Source of the DNA: Okeanomitos corallinicola TIOX110
GTDB lineage: Bacteria > Cyanobacteriota > Cyanobacteriia > Cyanobacteriales > Nostocaceae
Length of the DNA stretch: 64,000 bases
Assembly: GCF_038050375.1 (NCBI RefSeq)
Contig: NZ_CP150886.1
Location: 434,001-498,000 of the forward strand
Reading direction: 5' to 3'
Shown here: positions 37,274-50,107 of the stretch, in pieces
How the letters are laid out: each line of letters begins with the position of its first letter
Numbering within the stretch: the stretch's first letter is position 1
Program-made: the position numbers and the translations under genes
The notes under the pieces: generated by a model
Told to the model about the DNA's origin: nothing
What the model saw: only the letters and a program-made list of their open reading frames with translations
Database searches by the model: none

Positions 37274-38665
37274 ATGACAAATTTAACTCCCAATTCTAGT
37301 TTTAGTGTAACTCTACGCCTACAAATTCCTAACCGAGTGGGAATGTTAGCGGCTGTAACTCAAGCGATCGCCAATAATGGCGGTAATTTGGGTACAATAG
37401 ATTTAATAGAACAAAGCCGTCAACAATCTATTCGTGATATTACCGTTGATGCAGCCAGTACAGAACACGCAGAAACCATAGTTCAAAGCGTAAAAGAATT
37501 AACTGATATTATAGTTTTAGATGTCTACGACCGGACATTTAATTTACATCGCGGGGGCAAAATTAGTATTGCTAGTAGAATTCCCTTGAAAAGTGTTTCC
37601 GATCTAGCAATGGCTTATACTCCAGGGGTAGGAAGAGTCTGTAAAGCGATCGCCCAAAACCCAGAAGAAGTTTATAATCTCACCATCAAACAAAATACCG
37701 TAGCTATTGTCACCGATGGTAGTGCAGTTTTAGGCTTAGGAAATTTAGGGCCAGCAGCAGCTTTACCAGTCATGGAAGGTAAAGCCATGTTATTTAAAGA
37801 ATTTGCGGGTATAGATGCTTTTCCCATCTGTTTGGATACCCAAGATACAGATGAAATTGTCAAAGCTGTCAAAAATATTGCTCCTGTATTTGGTGGTGTA
37901 AATTTAGAAGATATCGCCGCACCCCGCTGTTTTGAAATTGAAAAAAGACTACAAGCAGAATTAGACATTCCCATTTTTCACGATGACCAAAATGGTACAG
38001 CTATTGTCACTTTAGCAGCCTTGTTTAACGCCTTAAAATTAGTACAGAAATCAATTACAGATGTGCGTATTGTCATTAACGGTGCTGGTGCTGCGGGGGT
38101 AGCAGTCGCTCGTTTACTTCGTAAAGCCGGCGCAGAGCAAATTTGGATGTGTGACTCTAAAGGAATCATTTCCACCAATCGTACAGATTTAAACGCAGAA
38201 AAACAAGAATTTGCTGTCAAAGCCCAAGGTACTTTAGCTGGTGCTACCCAAGGTGCAGATGTATTTATTGGTTTGAGCGCACCGGGAGTTTTAACCCCAG
38301 AAATGGTAGAAGGTATGACTAAGGATGCAATTGTCTTTGCAATGGCCAATCCCATCCCAGAAATTCAACCAGAATTAGTACCTGCAAACGTAAAAGTCAT
38401 GGCTACTGGCCGCAGTGACTATCCCAACCAAATTAATAATGTTCTCGCTTTTCCCGGTGTATTCCGTGGGGCTTTAGATTGTCGGGCTAGTAGAATCACT
38501 ACTACCATGTGTTTAGAAGCTGCCAGTGCGATCGCATCTTTAGTCAAACCTGCTGATTTGCACAAAGAACATATCATTCCCTCTGTATTTGATCAGCGTG
38601 TTTCTACTGCTGTCGCCGCTGCTGTTCAACAAGCAGCTAGGGAAGAAGGAATTGCCCAGAGTTAA
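37274..38665 (+). CDS. NAD(P)-dependent malic enzyme with N-terminal ACT domain
   Basis: A 463-residue enzyme that oxidatively decarboxylates malate to pyruvate. An ACT domain (FSVTLRLQIPNRVGMLAAVT, about residues 8-85) implies allosteric control by an amino acid. The malic domain has YTPGVGRVCKAI, VTDGSAVLGLGNLGP, and the metal region FKEFAGIDAFPICLDT and PIFHDDQNGTAIV. The NAD-binding domain has VINGAGAAGVAVARLL. The ACT-malic fusion is common in cyanobacteria. Confidence 0.95.
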   Translation: MTNLTPNSSFSVTLRLQIPNRVGMLAAVTQAIANNGGNLGTIDLIEQSRQQSIRDITVDAASTEHAETIVQSVKELTDIIVLDVYDRTFNLHRGGKISIASRIPLKSVSDLAMAYTPGVGRVCKAIAQNPEEVYNLTIKQNTVAIVTDGSAVLGLGNLGPAAALPVMEGKAMLFKEFAGIDAFPICLDTQDTDEIVKAVKNIAPVFGGVNLEDIAAPRCFEIEKRLQAELDIPIFHDDQNGTAIVTLAALFNALKLVQKSITDVRIVINGAGAAGVAVARLLRKAGAEQIWMCDSKGIISTNRTDLNAEKQEFAVKAQGTLAGATQGADVFIGLSAPGVLTPEMVEGMTKDAIVFAMANPIPEIQPELVPANVKVMATGRSDYPNQINNVLAFPGVFRGALDCRASRITTTMCLEAASAIASLVKPADLHKEHIIPSVFDQRVSTAVAAAVQQAAREEGIAQS

Positions 38666-38706
38666 TACAGGAGAAGTCCGTAGGGGTTTAGCACGGCTCA
38701 TTGGTG

Positions 38707-38931
38707 TCAACTTAACGGTACTGCCTCCCAAACTTGTTGACTAATTTTTTCTACATCTCGATGTCGTTTCCTAGTAGCTTTAACTAAACCAAATAATTTC
38801 GCTCGTTCTACAAGATAGGTAACGACTTCGGGGTTTTCACCCCGTGCAACTGCTCTAGCGACATAATATAGACTTTTAAACACCATTTCTACTGATATGT
38901 TCTCTTTTGGCTGATTCAATGTAACTGCCAC
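38707..38931 (-). CDS. Small conserved cyanobacterial protein
   Basis: A 74-residue helical, Lys/Arg-rich protein (SLYYVARAVARGENPEVVTY, LVKATRKRHRDVEKIS). The 74-residue form starts at GTG (38931). An ATG at 38886 would give 59 residues and keeps all the conserved-looking part. Function unknown; it may bind nucleic acid, but that is only a guess from charge. Confidence 0.55.
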   Translation of the reverse strand: MAVTLNQPKENISVEMVFKSLYYVARAVARGENPEVVTYLVERAKLFGLVKATRKRHRDVEKISQQVWEAVPLS

Positions 38932-39059
38932 TTCTGAGATTTAATACCGAATAAAAAATTAAAGTTCCCAAAATTTGAATTTGTACTCCATTAGTTTGAA
39001 TGTAAGGATTCAGGTCGGGGTATTGACAAGTGTGAGATGGGAAGCAACATATATAAATT

Positions 39060-39161
39060 ATGGAAAAAAACCTGCCCCCAAAACTAGACAGAGAAACCTT
39101 GAGACAGTTGGCGACTGAGCAGCTTTCAGCCGTTAAAAAAATTTTTCCCAAAAAACTTTGA
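39060..39161 (+). pseudogene. Possible N-terminal remnant of an IS66-type transposase
   Basis: A 33-codon frame reading MEKNLPPKLDRETLRQLATE, then QLSAVKKIFPKKL and a stop. The opening resembles the start of cyanobacterial IS66-family transposases ('...LDRExLxQLxxEQL'). The rest is missing. It ends nine bases before the rRNA promoter -35 box. Confidence 0.35.
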
Positions 39162-39169
39162 AAAAAGAG

Positions 39170-39198
39170 TTGACAAACCAAAGGAGGTTCGTTATATT
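39170..39198 (+). promoter_or_regulatory. Consensus promoter of the rRNA operon
   Basis: TTGACA (39170-39175), a 17-base spacer and TATATT (39193-39198): a near-perfect group 1 sigma promoter, about 160 bases before the 16S gene. Confidence 0.85.
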
Positions 39199-39362
39199 AA
39201 TTAAGTGCCGGACAGAGAGCCGCCAAAGAGCGGACTCGGAAGGACACCGAACCTTGAAAATAATATAGTTTGAAAGACAGTATATAACAAGTCCTGCGTC
39301 AAGTAAAGATAATTACTACCTGACTGAGGTATTAAATCAGTCGAAAGAGCTACAAACAAACC

Positions 39363-40849
<1,487 letters not shown>

Positions 40850-40971
40850 TTAGGGAGACCTAATCCATTTAGAAATCGAAAGCAATCAGCAATTAGAGAC
40901 TAAATTGGTCTACTCTAGGTCGGTCGTAGATTGTTTTATATTCTTTCAAACTATATATTTGGTTCGATTAA

Positions 40972-41045
<74 letters not shown>

Positions 41046-41099
41046 CCTGAAGGAATTCAAAAATCAAAAATAATTACTTTTGACTTTTGAATTGTTCTT

Positions 41100-41172
41100 G
41101 GGGGTTTAGCTCAGTTGGTAGAGCGCCTGCTTTGCAAGCAGGATGTCAGCGGTTCGAGTCCGCTAATCTCCA
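41100..41172 (+). tRNA. tRNA-Ala (TGC anticodon)
   Basis: 73 nt. Acceptor GGGGGTT pairs with AATCTCC, the anticodon loop is TTTGCAA (TGC), and the T-loop is GGTTCGAGTCC. With tRNA-Ile it forms the two-tRNA type of spacer common in Nostocales. Confidence 0.98.
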
Positions 41173-41302
41173 CATTTGGAAAAAATCAGCAACTAGTGAA
41201 AAGCTAGACTGCTGGTGAAAGCCAGTCAGAACCTTGAAAACTGCATAGTAACGCGAAGCAGGCAGTCGAAAGACTGTCAGATGGAAGAAACCAATGGATT
41301 GT

Positions 41303-44125
<2,823 letters not shown>

Positions 44126-44210
44126 TCTCATCTCATTGGTCAATCATATTTCGCGTTACTTGCAGTCTTCAGGGTTGCTGTTTGATTTGTTATTTTTAAT
44201 TCTTTAATCA

Positions 44211-44239
44211 CGAATTACGAATTACGAATTACAAATTAG
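44211..44239. repeat. Heptanucleotide repeat (CGAATTA)n between 23S and 5S
   Basis: Three clean CGAATTA units and a decayed fourth (CAAATTA) lie in the transcribed spacer between 23S and 5S. Confidence 0.7.
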
Positions 44240-44252
44240 CAATTAAAAGTTT

Positions 44253-44371
44253 TCCTGGTGTCTATTGCGCGGTGGAACCACTCTGACCCCTTCCCGAACT
44301 CAGAGGTGAAACGCTGTTGCGGCCACGATAGTCTGGGGGTTGCCCCACGCCAAAATAGCTCGATGCCAGGG
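44253..44371 (+). rRNA. rrf: 5S ribosomal RNA
   Basis: About 118 nt. The ends TCCTGGTGTC and GATGCCAGGG pair; the inner CGGTGGAACCACTCTGACCC and GAACTCAGAGGTGAAACG are conserved 5S sequences. Confidence 0.95.
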
Positions 44372-44384
44372 CAATAATTCACAC

Positions 44385-44426
44385 AAAAGCCTCCTCTCTA
44401 TTAATAGAGGGGCTTTTGTTTTTTGG
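44385..44426 (+). terminator. Terminator of the rRNA operon
   Basis: AAAAGCCTCCTCT... pairs with ...AGAGGGGCTTTT and is followed by GTTTTTTG, 14 bases past 5S. Confidence 0.85.
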
Positions 44427-44605
44427 TTTTTATATTATTATAGTCATTTAACTTTAAATTGAGACATCAAGCTAAACAACAACCACGGAAATTTAATCTT
44501 CTAAACATTTGTACCGCCTTGGTTATCCTACAATCATTATCTACAGAAATTATCACTTTTTGTCTCATTCTTAAGTTAAACAACTATAAAATGGGTGACT
44601 ACTGA

Positions 44606-44801
44606 TTCTGTCACTCTCCAAATTATCCTATTAATAAAGAGTTTTGAAGAGACGCAACATCAATTGATTCAGGTGTTGGTCATTAAAATTTCGTGGTTTG
44701 GTCATCTTGCGGAATTTCTATTCATAAAAAACTGGGCAATCGCCTACTGTATAAGAACTCTAGAATTCAGAAATGGCAAGTGTTTTCGGAAAGTGACAGA
44801 A
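44606..44801 (+). mobile_element. MITE, copy 1 (196 bp)
   Basis: A non-coding element with terminal inverted repeats TTCTGTCACTCTCC and GGAAAGTGACAGAA. It is highly similar over its whole length to the reverse complement of 51545-51718, apart from an about 22-base internal insertion. A 71-codon frame inside it is not a gene. No transposase is in the window, so it would be moved in trans. Confidence 0.8.
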
Positions 44802-45148
44802 GAAGGATAATCCGATGCACCCGGAATTGATATGATATCGGTTCACAGCATCATTGGGTCTGTGTTGCAGCAGACCGGACAGGTGACTATGCTATCGTGA
44901 ACGCACAGTTAATAATCTCCAAAAAATGTCACCCCCTGAAGTTTTGAGCTTATTCCCCAACCGCAAACAAATGCGGTTTCTTCGGAGCGGGTTAATTACA
45001 AATTCTGGTTCTAAAAGGGTTTTGCTGCTAAACGCTGATCACTATTAGCGTAGCTTACCGTATGATTCTTACGTCGTCACGCCAGCTATAGACATAAGCT
45101 GAAAGCTGCGGTAAATTCACATATCTTTTAACTATCTTCTGAAATTTA
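44802..45148. other. Gene-free interval between the MITE and the sRNA array
   Basis: No protein gene. It has a perfect 7-bp hairpin (AACCGCA/TGCGGTT, 44959-44978) and an 18-base sequence, TGTCACCCCCTGAAGTTT (44927-44944), that occurs again at 54935-54952. A small RNA is possible but not shown. Confidence 0.4.
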
Positions 45149-45244
45149 TCCGGAACATAATGCGATCGCACAGAACTTTTAGATGGTAGATGCACCCTGA
45201 TAACTAATTTCCCCTGGTTGGCTAACACCTTCTAGGGGTTTTTT
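45149..45244 (+). ncRNA. nsiR1: NsiR1-type small RNA, array copy 1, with DIF promoter
   Basis: TCCGGA at 45149-45154, then 37 bases from its start to the likely 5' end GTAGATGCACC (45186). The RNA (about 59 nt, 45186-45244) ends in a terminator, CCCCT...AGGGG plus TTTTTT. NsiR1 of Nostoc PCC 7120 is a heterocyst-specific RNA of about 60 nt encoded in tandem direct repeats, each with a TCCGGA (DIF) -35 element; the match here is in layout, size and promoter. Confidence 0.8.
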
Positions 45245-45283
45245 ATTTCTTTATTCAGTATTACTGAAAAAGCAATTTAATTT

Positions 45284-45380
45284 TCCGGAATCAAAGATAA
45301 AAAGGAAGTAGATAGAAATAAGTAGATGCACCCTGATAACTAATCTCCCCTGGTTGGCTAACACCTTCTAGGGGTTTTTT
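45284..45380 (+). ncRNA. nsiR1: NsiR1-type small RNA, array copy 2
   Basis: TCCGGA at 45284-45289; RNA about 45322-45380. It is nearly identical to copy 1 (one T-to-C change before CCCC). Copies 2 and 3 share their promoter spacers almost base for base (the GGAATC...AAAGGAAGTAGATA stretch), so they are a recent duplication. Confidence 0.8.
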
Positions 45381-45419
45381 ATTTCTTTATTCAGTATTAC
45401 TGAAAAAGCAATTTAATTT

Positions 45420-45516
45420 TCCGGAATCGAAGATAAAAAGGAAGTAGATACAAATAAGTAGATGCACCCTGATAACTAATCTCCCCTGTTTGGCTAACAC
45501 CTTCTAGGGGTTTTTT
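45420..45516 (+). ncRNA. nsiR1: NsiR1-type small RNA, array copy 3
   Basis: TCCGGA at 45420-45425; RNA about 45458-45516. One G-to-T change in the terminator loop (CCCCTGTTTGGC). Confidence 0.8.
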
Positions 45517-45565
45517 GTATTCATTTTCCATGATACTACATACTACTGAAATAGTAGAAAATTAA

Positions 45566-45662
45566 TCCGGAATTGAAAACGAAACTAGAGAAAATATAAA
45601 TAAGTAGATGCACCCTGATAACTAATCTCCCCTGGTTAGCTAACACCTGCTAGGGGTTTTTT
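45566..45662 (+). ncRNA. nsiR1: NsiR1-type small RNA, array copy 4
   Basis: TCCGGA at 45566-45571; RNA about 45604-45662. The loop has GGTTAGC and ACACCTGC instead of GGTTGGC and ACACCTTC. Its promoter spacer differs from those of copies 2 and 3. Confidence 0.8.
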
Positions 45663-45699
45663 ATTAAGAAATATAAACAAACTTATGGAATGGAATTTA

Positions 45700-45795
45700 T
45701 CCGGATGATTGGGCTACACCTGAGTACATTGTACTGGTAGATGCACCCTGATAACTAATTTCCCCTGGTTGGCTAACACCTGCTGGGGGTTTTTT
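45700..45795 (+). ncRNA. nsiR1: NsiR1-type small RNA, array copy 5 (last)
   Basis: TCCGGA at 45700-45705; RNA about 45737-45795. The promoter spacer holds the palindrome GTACATTGTAC. The terminator is CCCCT...GGGGG plus TTTTTT. After it, 45796-46112 is AT-rich with no gene I can support. hetF, which follows the array in Nostoc PCC 7120, is not here. Confidence 0.8.
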
Positions 45796-46112
45796 ATAAA
45801 TAACAGCTAACTACCCTGAATGCTGTGGTTTTTACATTCACATTACCTGTTGGTTTCCAGTTTACCTCTGTCTTTTAGTAAATGCCAAGTCCAATTTCTG
45901 AATTGCTTTCATTTTATTTTCACCCTAAGCCATAGGTTCAGAATGATTACAGCGATATAAAACTGTTCTTTTAATAATTTCTTTATAATTTTGCCTAAGC
46001 ATTTAGTATTTCAGCAGTCAGCTAATAACAGCAACTACTAACCTTGCTATCCTACTGCAATATTTATGATAAAAGAATAATGTTCCAGAAGTTACGAAAT
46101 TTTCATAAGTAA

Positions 46113-46445
46113 ATGAGTTTATCAATAATCAAATTTTCCTCAGAAGATTGTGGTATCTGTCATAAGATGTCTTTCTATGACAAAAAAGTGTCTGAGGAGT
46201 TGGGTTTACAGTTTATTGATGTCAAGATGCAGGATACGGCGACTTATCGTAAATATCGCCAAATTTTGTTGAGTCAATACCCTGATAAATCCCAGATGGG
46301 ATGGCCTACCTACATTATATGTGATTCTCCGGCAGCGGAATTTAAAGAATTTAAAATTGTGGGTGAGGTCAAAGGTGGACATCCCAAGGGCGAATTTAGA
46401 AGCCGTATCCAAGAAGTTTTAGATACGGTTGCTAGTCAGAATTAA
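46113..46445 (+). CDS. Thioredoxin-like protein with CGIC motif
   Basis: A 110-residue thioredoxin-fold protein. SIIKFSSEDCGICHKMSFYD carries a CxxC (CGIC) at about 13-16; GWPTYIICD holds the cis-Pro. It is probably a cytoplasmic disulphide reductase or a redox sensor. It overlaps the 3' end of the convergent next gene by 14 bases. Confidence 0.8.
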   Translation: MSLSIIKFSSEDCGICHKMSFYDKKVSEELGLQFIDVKMQDTATYRKYRQILLSQYPDKSQMGWPTYIICDSPAAEFKEFKIVGEVKGGHPKGEFRSRIQEVLDTVASQN

Positions 46446-46662
46446 TTACTTCAAAGGATTTTACCTCTAGGACAGGGCCTATCATGGCGGTTGTCATGAT
46501 ATCTTCGCGTACCTGTCCGGTAATTTGGGCTGTTTGTCCTGACTTAAGTAGGTTTTTGTCGGTACTTTTAGGAATTTCGTAGGTAGTGCCATCTTCTGTG
46601 ACAAAAGCCCAAGCACCGAGTCCAATATTACGGCGTTCTATTTTGCCTGTGGTTGTAATCAT
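46432..46662 (-). CDS. Small beta-rich hypothetical protein
   Basis: A 76-residue protein, MITTTGKIERRNIGLGAWAF then strands such as QTAQITGQVREDIMTTAMIG, suggestive of a small OB-like barrel. I recognise no family. It starts next to the heptamer repeat at 46665 and reads away from it. Confidence 0.6.
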   Translation of the reverse strand: MITTTGKIERRNIGLGAWAFVTEDGTTYEIPKSTDKNLLKSGQTAQITGQVREDIMTTAMIGPVLEVKSFEVINSD

Positions 46663-46664
46663 TT

Positions 46665-46713
46665 GGTAATGGGTAATGGGTAATGGGTAATGGGTAATGG
46701 GTAATGGGTAATG
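46665..46713. repeat. Heptanucleotide tandem repeat (GGTAATG)7
   Basis: Seven perfect GGTAATG units between two minus-strand genes, directly upstream of the gene at 46432-46662. This is the longest such run in the window. Confidence 0.95.
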
Positions 46714-46743
46714 GGTTATTCATCCTCCCCATTACCCCTAAAC

Positions 46744-48579
46744 TTATGCTGTTTGTTCGTCGTTTTTCAATGCTAAACGGGCTAGTCCGTAGCAGAGTAG
46801 GGCGTTGAAAAGTAGAAAGGTGCGGGCTAAGTTCCCGTCTCCTAAACCCCAAACTGCGGGGTCATAAATGGCGCTGATGGTTAAACAGGCTGCTACTCCC
46901 AAGCTAGAACCAATGGCAAACCATTTCCAGGTAGTGTTTCCTAAGAGTAAGACTATTAAAATTAGGGGAATTAAAACACTGGCAAAGAGGGGATTTAATG
47001 TACCTGTTCCCTGGATGCTGTTGCCTAGTTCGGGTATGGAACTTCCTAAGACTCGGAATGGCCATTGGGGTAGGTCAAAGATGTAAAATCCTTTGAGGAA
47101 GAATAAACCGGAACTACCAAATATTAAACCGCTACCTAGTGACCAACTCCAACCGAAGGGGAAGTAAGCCCTTAAAAACCAAGCAAGGAGATATGAACCT
47201 ACTACCATGAGAACTTTTGGGACTAGGGCGACTACTCCGCCATCTATCCAAAAACCGGGGTTGATATAACCGTTATCTCGTAACCAGCGGAAAAAGTCGT
47301 TAAAGCTAATTTGTCCGACACTGGCGAGTTTTACTGCGGCTTCGGCGTTTAGTTGTCCAGCACCGTAGTAGTTTAAACCGTCATCTTGAATAACTCTGGC
47401 TGACTGTTGGAGAACTTTTAATATTTCTTCTGGTTCGTTAATTCCTGCGGCTTTGACTAGGGCGGCTACTCCGGCGACGTGGGGGGCCGCCATGCTTGTA
47501 CCTTGAAGTCCTAAAAATACGCCTTGGCCTTGTTCGTCTATGGTTTCTTGGAGAATTGTACCGGAGTCACTACCACCGGGGGCGGATATATCTACTCCTG
47601 CACCAAAGTTAGAGTAGGGGGCTTTTTCTCCGTCTGCACCAAAGGCGGAAACACTAATGACTTGGGGATAACGGGCGGGGTAGCTTGCACCGTCGGTGTT
47701 TTCGTTTCCGGCGGCGGCTACTATGACTACGCCTTTGTTGTAGGCATATTGGATGGCTTCTTTCATGAGTTGGCTTTCACCGCCACCACCTAAGCTCATG
47801 TTGATGACATCTGCACCGTTGTTAGCGGCAAATTTGATGGCTTCGGCGATGTCTGCTACTGTACCACCACCGTCTGAGCTTAATACTTTGAGGGGCATGA
47901 GGTTGGCTTCGTAGGCGACTCCGGCTACTCCATATTTGTTGTTGGTGGCTTGGGCGACTGTGCCAGCTACGTGTGTACCGTGGCCGTTGTCGTCGTTGGC
48001 GGTTTCGGTGTCGTTGACGAAGTCGTAACCTTTGACGAATTTTGTTTCTTGTAAGTCTCTAACTTTGGTGATGCCGGTGTCTATGACTGCAACTGTGATA
48101 CCACTACCTTTGGTTTGTGTCCACGCGCCTTCTATGCCAATTTTGTGCAAGTTCCATTGTTTGCTGTAATATTGGTCGTTGGGTCCGCGTAGGGTTGGGT
48201 ATGGTTGGGAAGGTTGTATTTCTCCTAACTGGGCGGTTTGTGTGATGGGAACTGCTTTGTATATGTAGTTAGGTTCGATAAATTCTGTGACTTTGGCTAT
48301 GGTTGATTTTCTGAGTTCTTTTAACCGCTGGCGATCGCCTTTGATAATATAAACATTATCTTGGGCCGAATATTGGTTATCCAGTCTAGGTGTAACATTA
48401 TATTGTTGAGCGATCGCTTCTAAGTCTTGTTTTATAACTGTGGCTGGTGTATTCTCCCGAAAGTCTAGTAGGATTGTATCGAATTCACCGTTGTTTGCTA
48501 ATCCCTGAATATTCAGAAACCCAAATATGGCTGCAACCAAACCGATGACAAACAGGCTTGATAGTATAAGTCTTTTCAT
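46744..48579 (-). CDS. Membrane-anchored subtilisin-like serine protease (S8)
   Basis: A 611-residue protease. An N-terminal signal anchor (LILSSLFVIGLVAAIFGFLN) and inhibitor_I9-like propeptide precede the catalytic domain: Asp167 in VAVIDTGI, His200 in NGHGTHVAGT and Ser in LQGTSMAAPHVAG. After about residue 430, three or four hydrophobic segments follow (VPKVLMVVGSYLLAWFL, LGSGLIFGSSGLFFL, ASVLIPLILIVLLLG), so the protease domain is tethered, probably facing the periplasm. It differs from the P-domain subtilase at 4096. Confidence 0.92.
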   Translation of the reverse strand: MKRLILSSLFVIGLVAAIFGFLNIQGLANNGEFDTILLDFRENTPATVIKQDLEAIAQQYNVTPRLDNQYSAQDNVYIIKGDRQRLKELRKSTIAKVTEFIEPNYIYKAVPITQTAQLGEIQPSQPYPTLRGPNDQYYSKQWNLHKIGIEGAWTQTKGSGITVAVIDTGITKVRDLQETKFVKGYDFVNDTETANDDNGHGTHVAGTVAQATNNKYGVAGVAYEANLMPLKVLSSDGGGTVADIAEAIKFAANNGADVINMSLGGGGESQLMKEAIQYAYNKGVVIVAAAGNENTDGASYPARYPQVISVSAFGADGEKAPYSNFGAGVDISAPGGSDSGTILQETIDEQGQGVFLGLQGTSMAAPHVAGVAALVKAAGINEPEEILKVLQQSARVIQDDGLNYYGAGQLNAEAAVKLASVGQISFNDFFRWLRDNGYINPGFWIDGGVVALVPKVLMVVGSYLLAWFLRAYFPFGWSWSLGSGLIFGSSGLFFLKGFYIFDLPQWPFRVLGSSIPELGNSIQGTGTLNPLFASVLIPLILIVLLLGNTTWKWFAIGSSLGVAACLTISAIYDPAVWGLGDGNLARTFLLFNALLCYGLARLALKNDEQTA

Positions 48580-48881
48580 ATCAACTCATCACCGCTTCTT
48601 GTCAGTTTGACCACTACCATAACTCATAATTAGGTGTTCTAGGAGTCAGTGGGGGAGCATACTCAGCTGTTATGCCGCTAGACTTTATATCCTAAATATA
48701 GTTAAGTTTTGTGGTGTGGGCATCTTGCCCGCTAGAATTATACAAAATTAAATGCACAACAGCTTAAATGTAAAAATTCCATATACACACTAAGTCTGCC
48801 TCCCCAGGCTGTGAGTCTGAGCAGACGGACTTTGCTTGTGTAGGCGCGAATTCTCTTCGCCAGCCAACCTATCAGCGAAAA
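48580..48881. other. 302-base intergenic region
   Basis: This separates the subtilase and BLUF genes, both on the minus strand. It has a short palindrome, GGGCATCTTGCCC (48718-48730), whose downstream flank CGCTAGA also follows a TTGCCC at 19790-19800. No gene is visible. Confidence 0.5.
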
Positions 48882-49310
48882 CTATTTATCATAAAATACG
48901 GCTAGTTCTTGCATGAGGCTTAGACACTGTTTTGGACTCATATTATGTGGTTTCATGGTGTCAGATGTAGAATACTTCAATATTAAGTTTTTTACCTGCT
49001 CGGACTTTAAGTCACTCAGGTTGACTGTTTTCATTGACCACACGCCAAATATACGACTTTTGATGGGTCTGCATTCAATCAGTTCGGGGGTATGATGACG
49101 TGGGTCTTGAGAAATGCGATTGAATGTGTTACTAATTGTTGTGCGATCGCCTTCCAATATCTGCAAAAATACAAAATCACCATAACATAGCATTCCTGTA
49201 ATACCATCTCGCTGGTTATTTATTTCCGATTTTTGCATAATATCTCTGAGATCGTGATACCCTAAATCCGGTTTTCCATAACTACTGTAAATAATTCTGT
49301 ATAAATTCAT
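48882..49310 (-). CDS. BLUF-domain blue-light sensor (PixD-like)
   Basis: A 142-residue protein that is mostly one BLUF domain and binds FAD. LYRIIYSSYG holds the conserved Tyr8, NNQRDGITGMLCYG the conserved Asn, and FVFLQILEGDR the key Gln. Size and start match the short Slr1694/PixD type, which controls phototaxis through the response regulator PixE. No pixE is nearby, so the output partner is unknown. Confidence 0.93.
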   Translation of the reverse strand: MNLYRIIYSSYGKPDLGYHDLRDIMQKSEINNQRDGITGMLCYGDFVFLQILEGDRTTISNTFNRISQDPRHHTPELIECRPIKSRIFGVWSMKTVNLSDLKSEQVKNLILKYSTSDTMKPHNMSPKQCLSLMQELAVFYDK

Positions 49311-50107
49311 AACTTCTCCTAGTTTTCTCTCATGCTGTTACTGTCTATTGGGTTTCTCATGGTGAGCCAGTAACAAATAAGCTCAAAATGAAGCGGTTTA
49401 TAAGCTTTAATTAAAATACTAATTAATCAGAACCTAATTTAGTCTTGTTTATTAGTTTTATTAACTGTAGATTTTTCTTTACACTTAAAACTACGCTTTT
49501 TAATCTCTACAACTATTTATATGTTCAAGATGCTTGTTACTTAAACAAGTTTTAATTACAGCATTTTTAACACCAATACTAATTATTAAAGTGCAAATTT
49601 CATTTTCTGTATTCCTGGTAATTACTGATTTTTAATATATTTTATGTATAAATTAAGTGAAATTGTACTGATGTTACAAATAGGGGAATTGAATTTATTT
49701 AAATTACAAAATATCCTTGAAATCAATATATGGCAGCATTTACACTGTCTAATAATATCATTAAGAGCAATAAGTTTACTTCATAGTTACAAAGAAATTT
49801 TATACATTTAATTACATCTACATGATTCAGAGCAGAGAATATTAACACAAGGTTAATGATTCTATGTAGAGGTTACAGCAGCTAACAGCAGTCAAACCCT
49901 TGTGGTGTAAAAATTTTTGATGCTTATTTGTACCTCATTGATCTACAATATGTTGTAATTTCCATAAGTTTACTAACATCAAACTAAATAAATTAGAATA
50001 AATTAGATTTTTTGATTATTTTTTGGCATAATTTATATATTAGGAAAATAACAGAGATAAAATTTATTTTTATCTGTTTTCCTATTATTAATTACGAGTT
50101 ACTAATT
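49311..50107. other. About 800-base AT-rich region without a gene
   Basis: Very AT-rich, with many stops in all frames. I see no RNA fold, repeat or operator worth naming. It includes the promoters of the divergent BLUF and 50108 genes. Confidence 0.5.

Noticed and set aside
44595-44810. A 71-codon frame after the rRNA operon
   Set aside because: It coincides with MITE copy 1, whose other copies do not keep the frame.
45149-45795. Reading the tandem units as ordinary terminators or a satellite repeat
   Set aside because: Each unit has its own TCCGGA at fixed distance and an RNA-like conserved body, while the spacers vary; that fits repeated sRNA genes.
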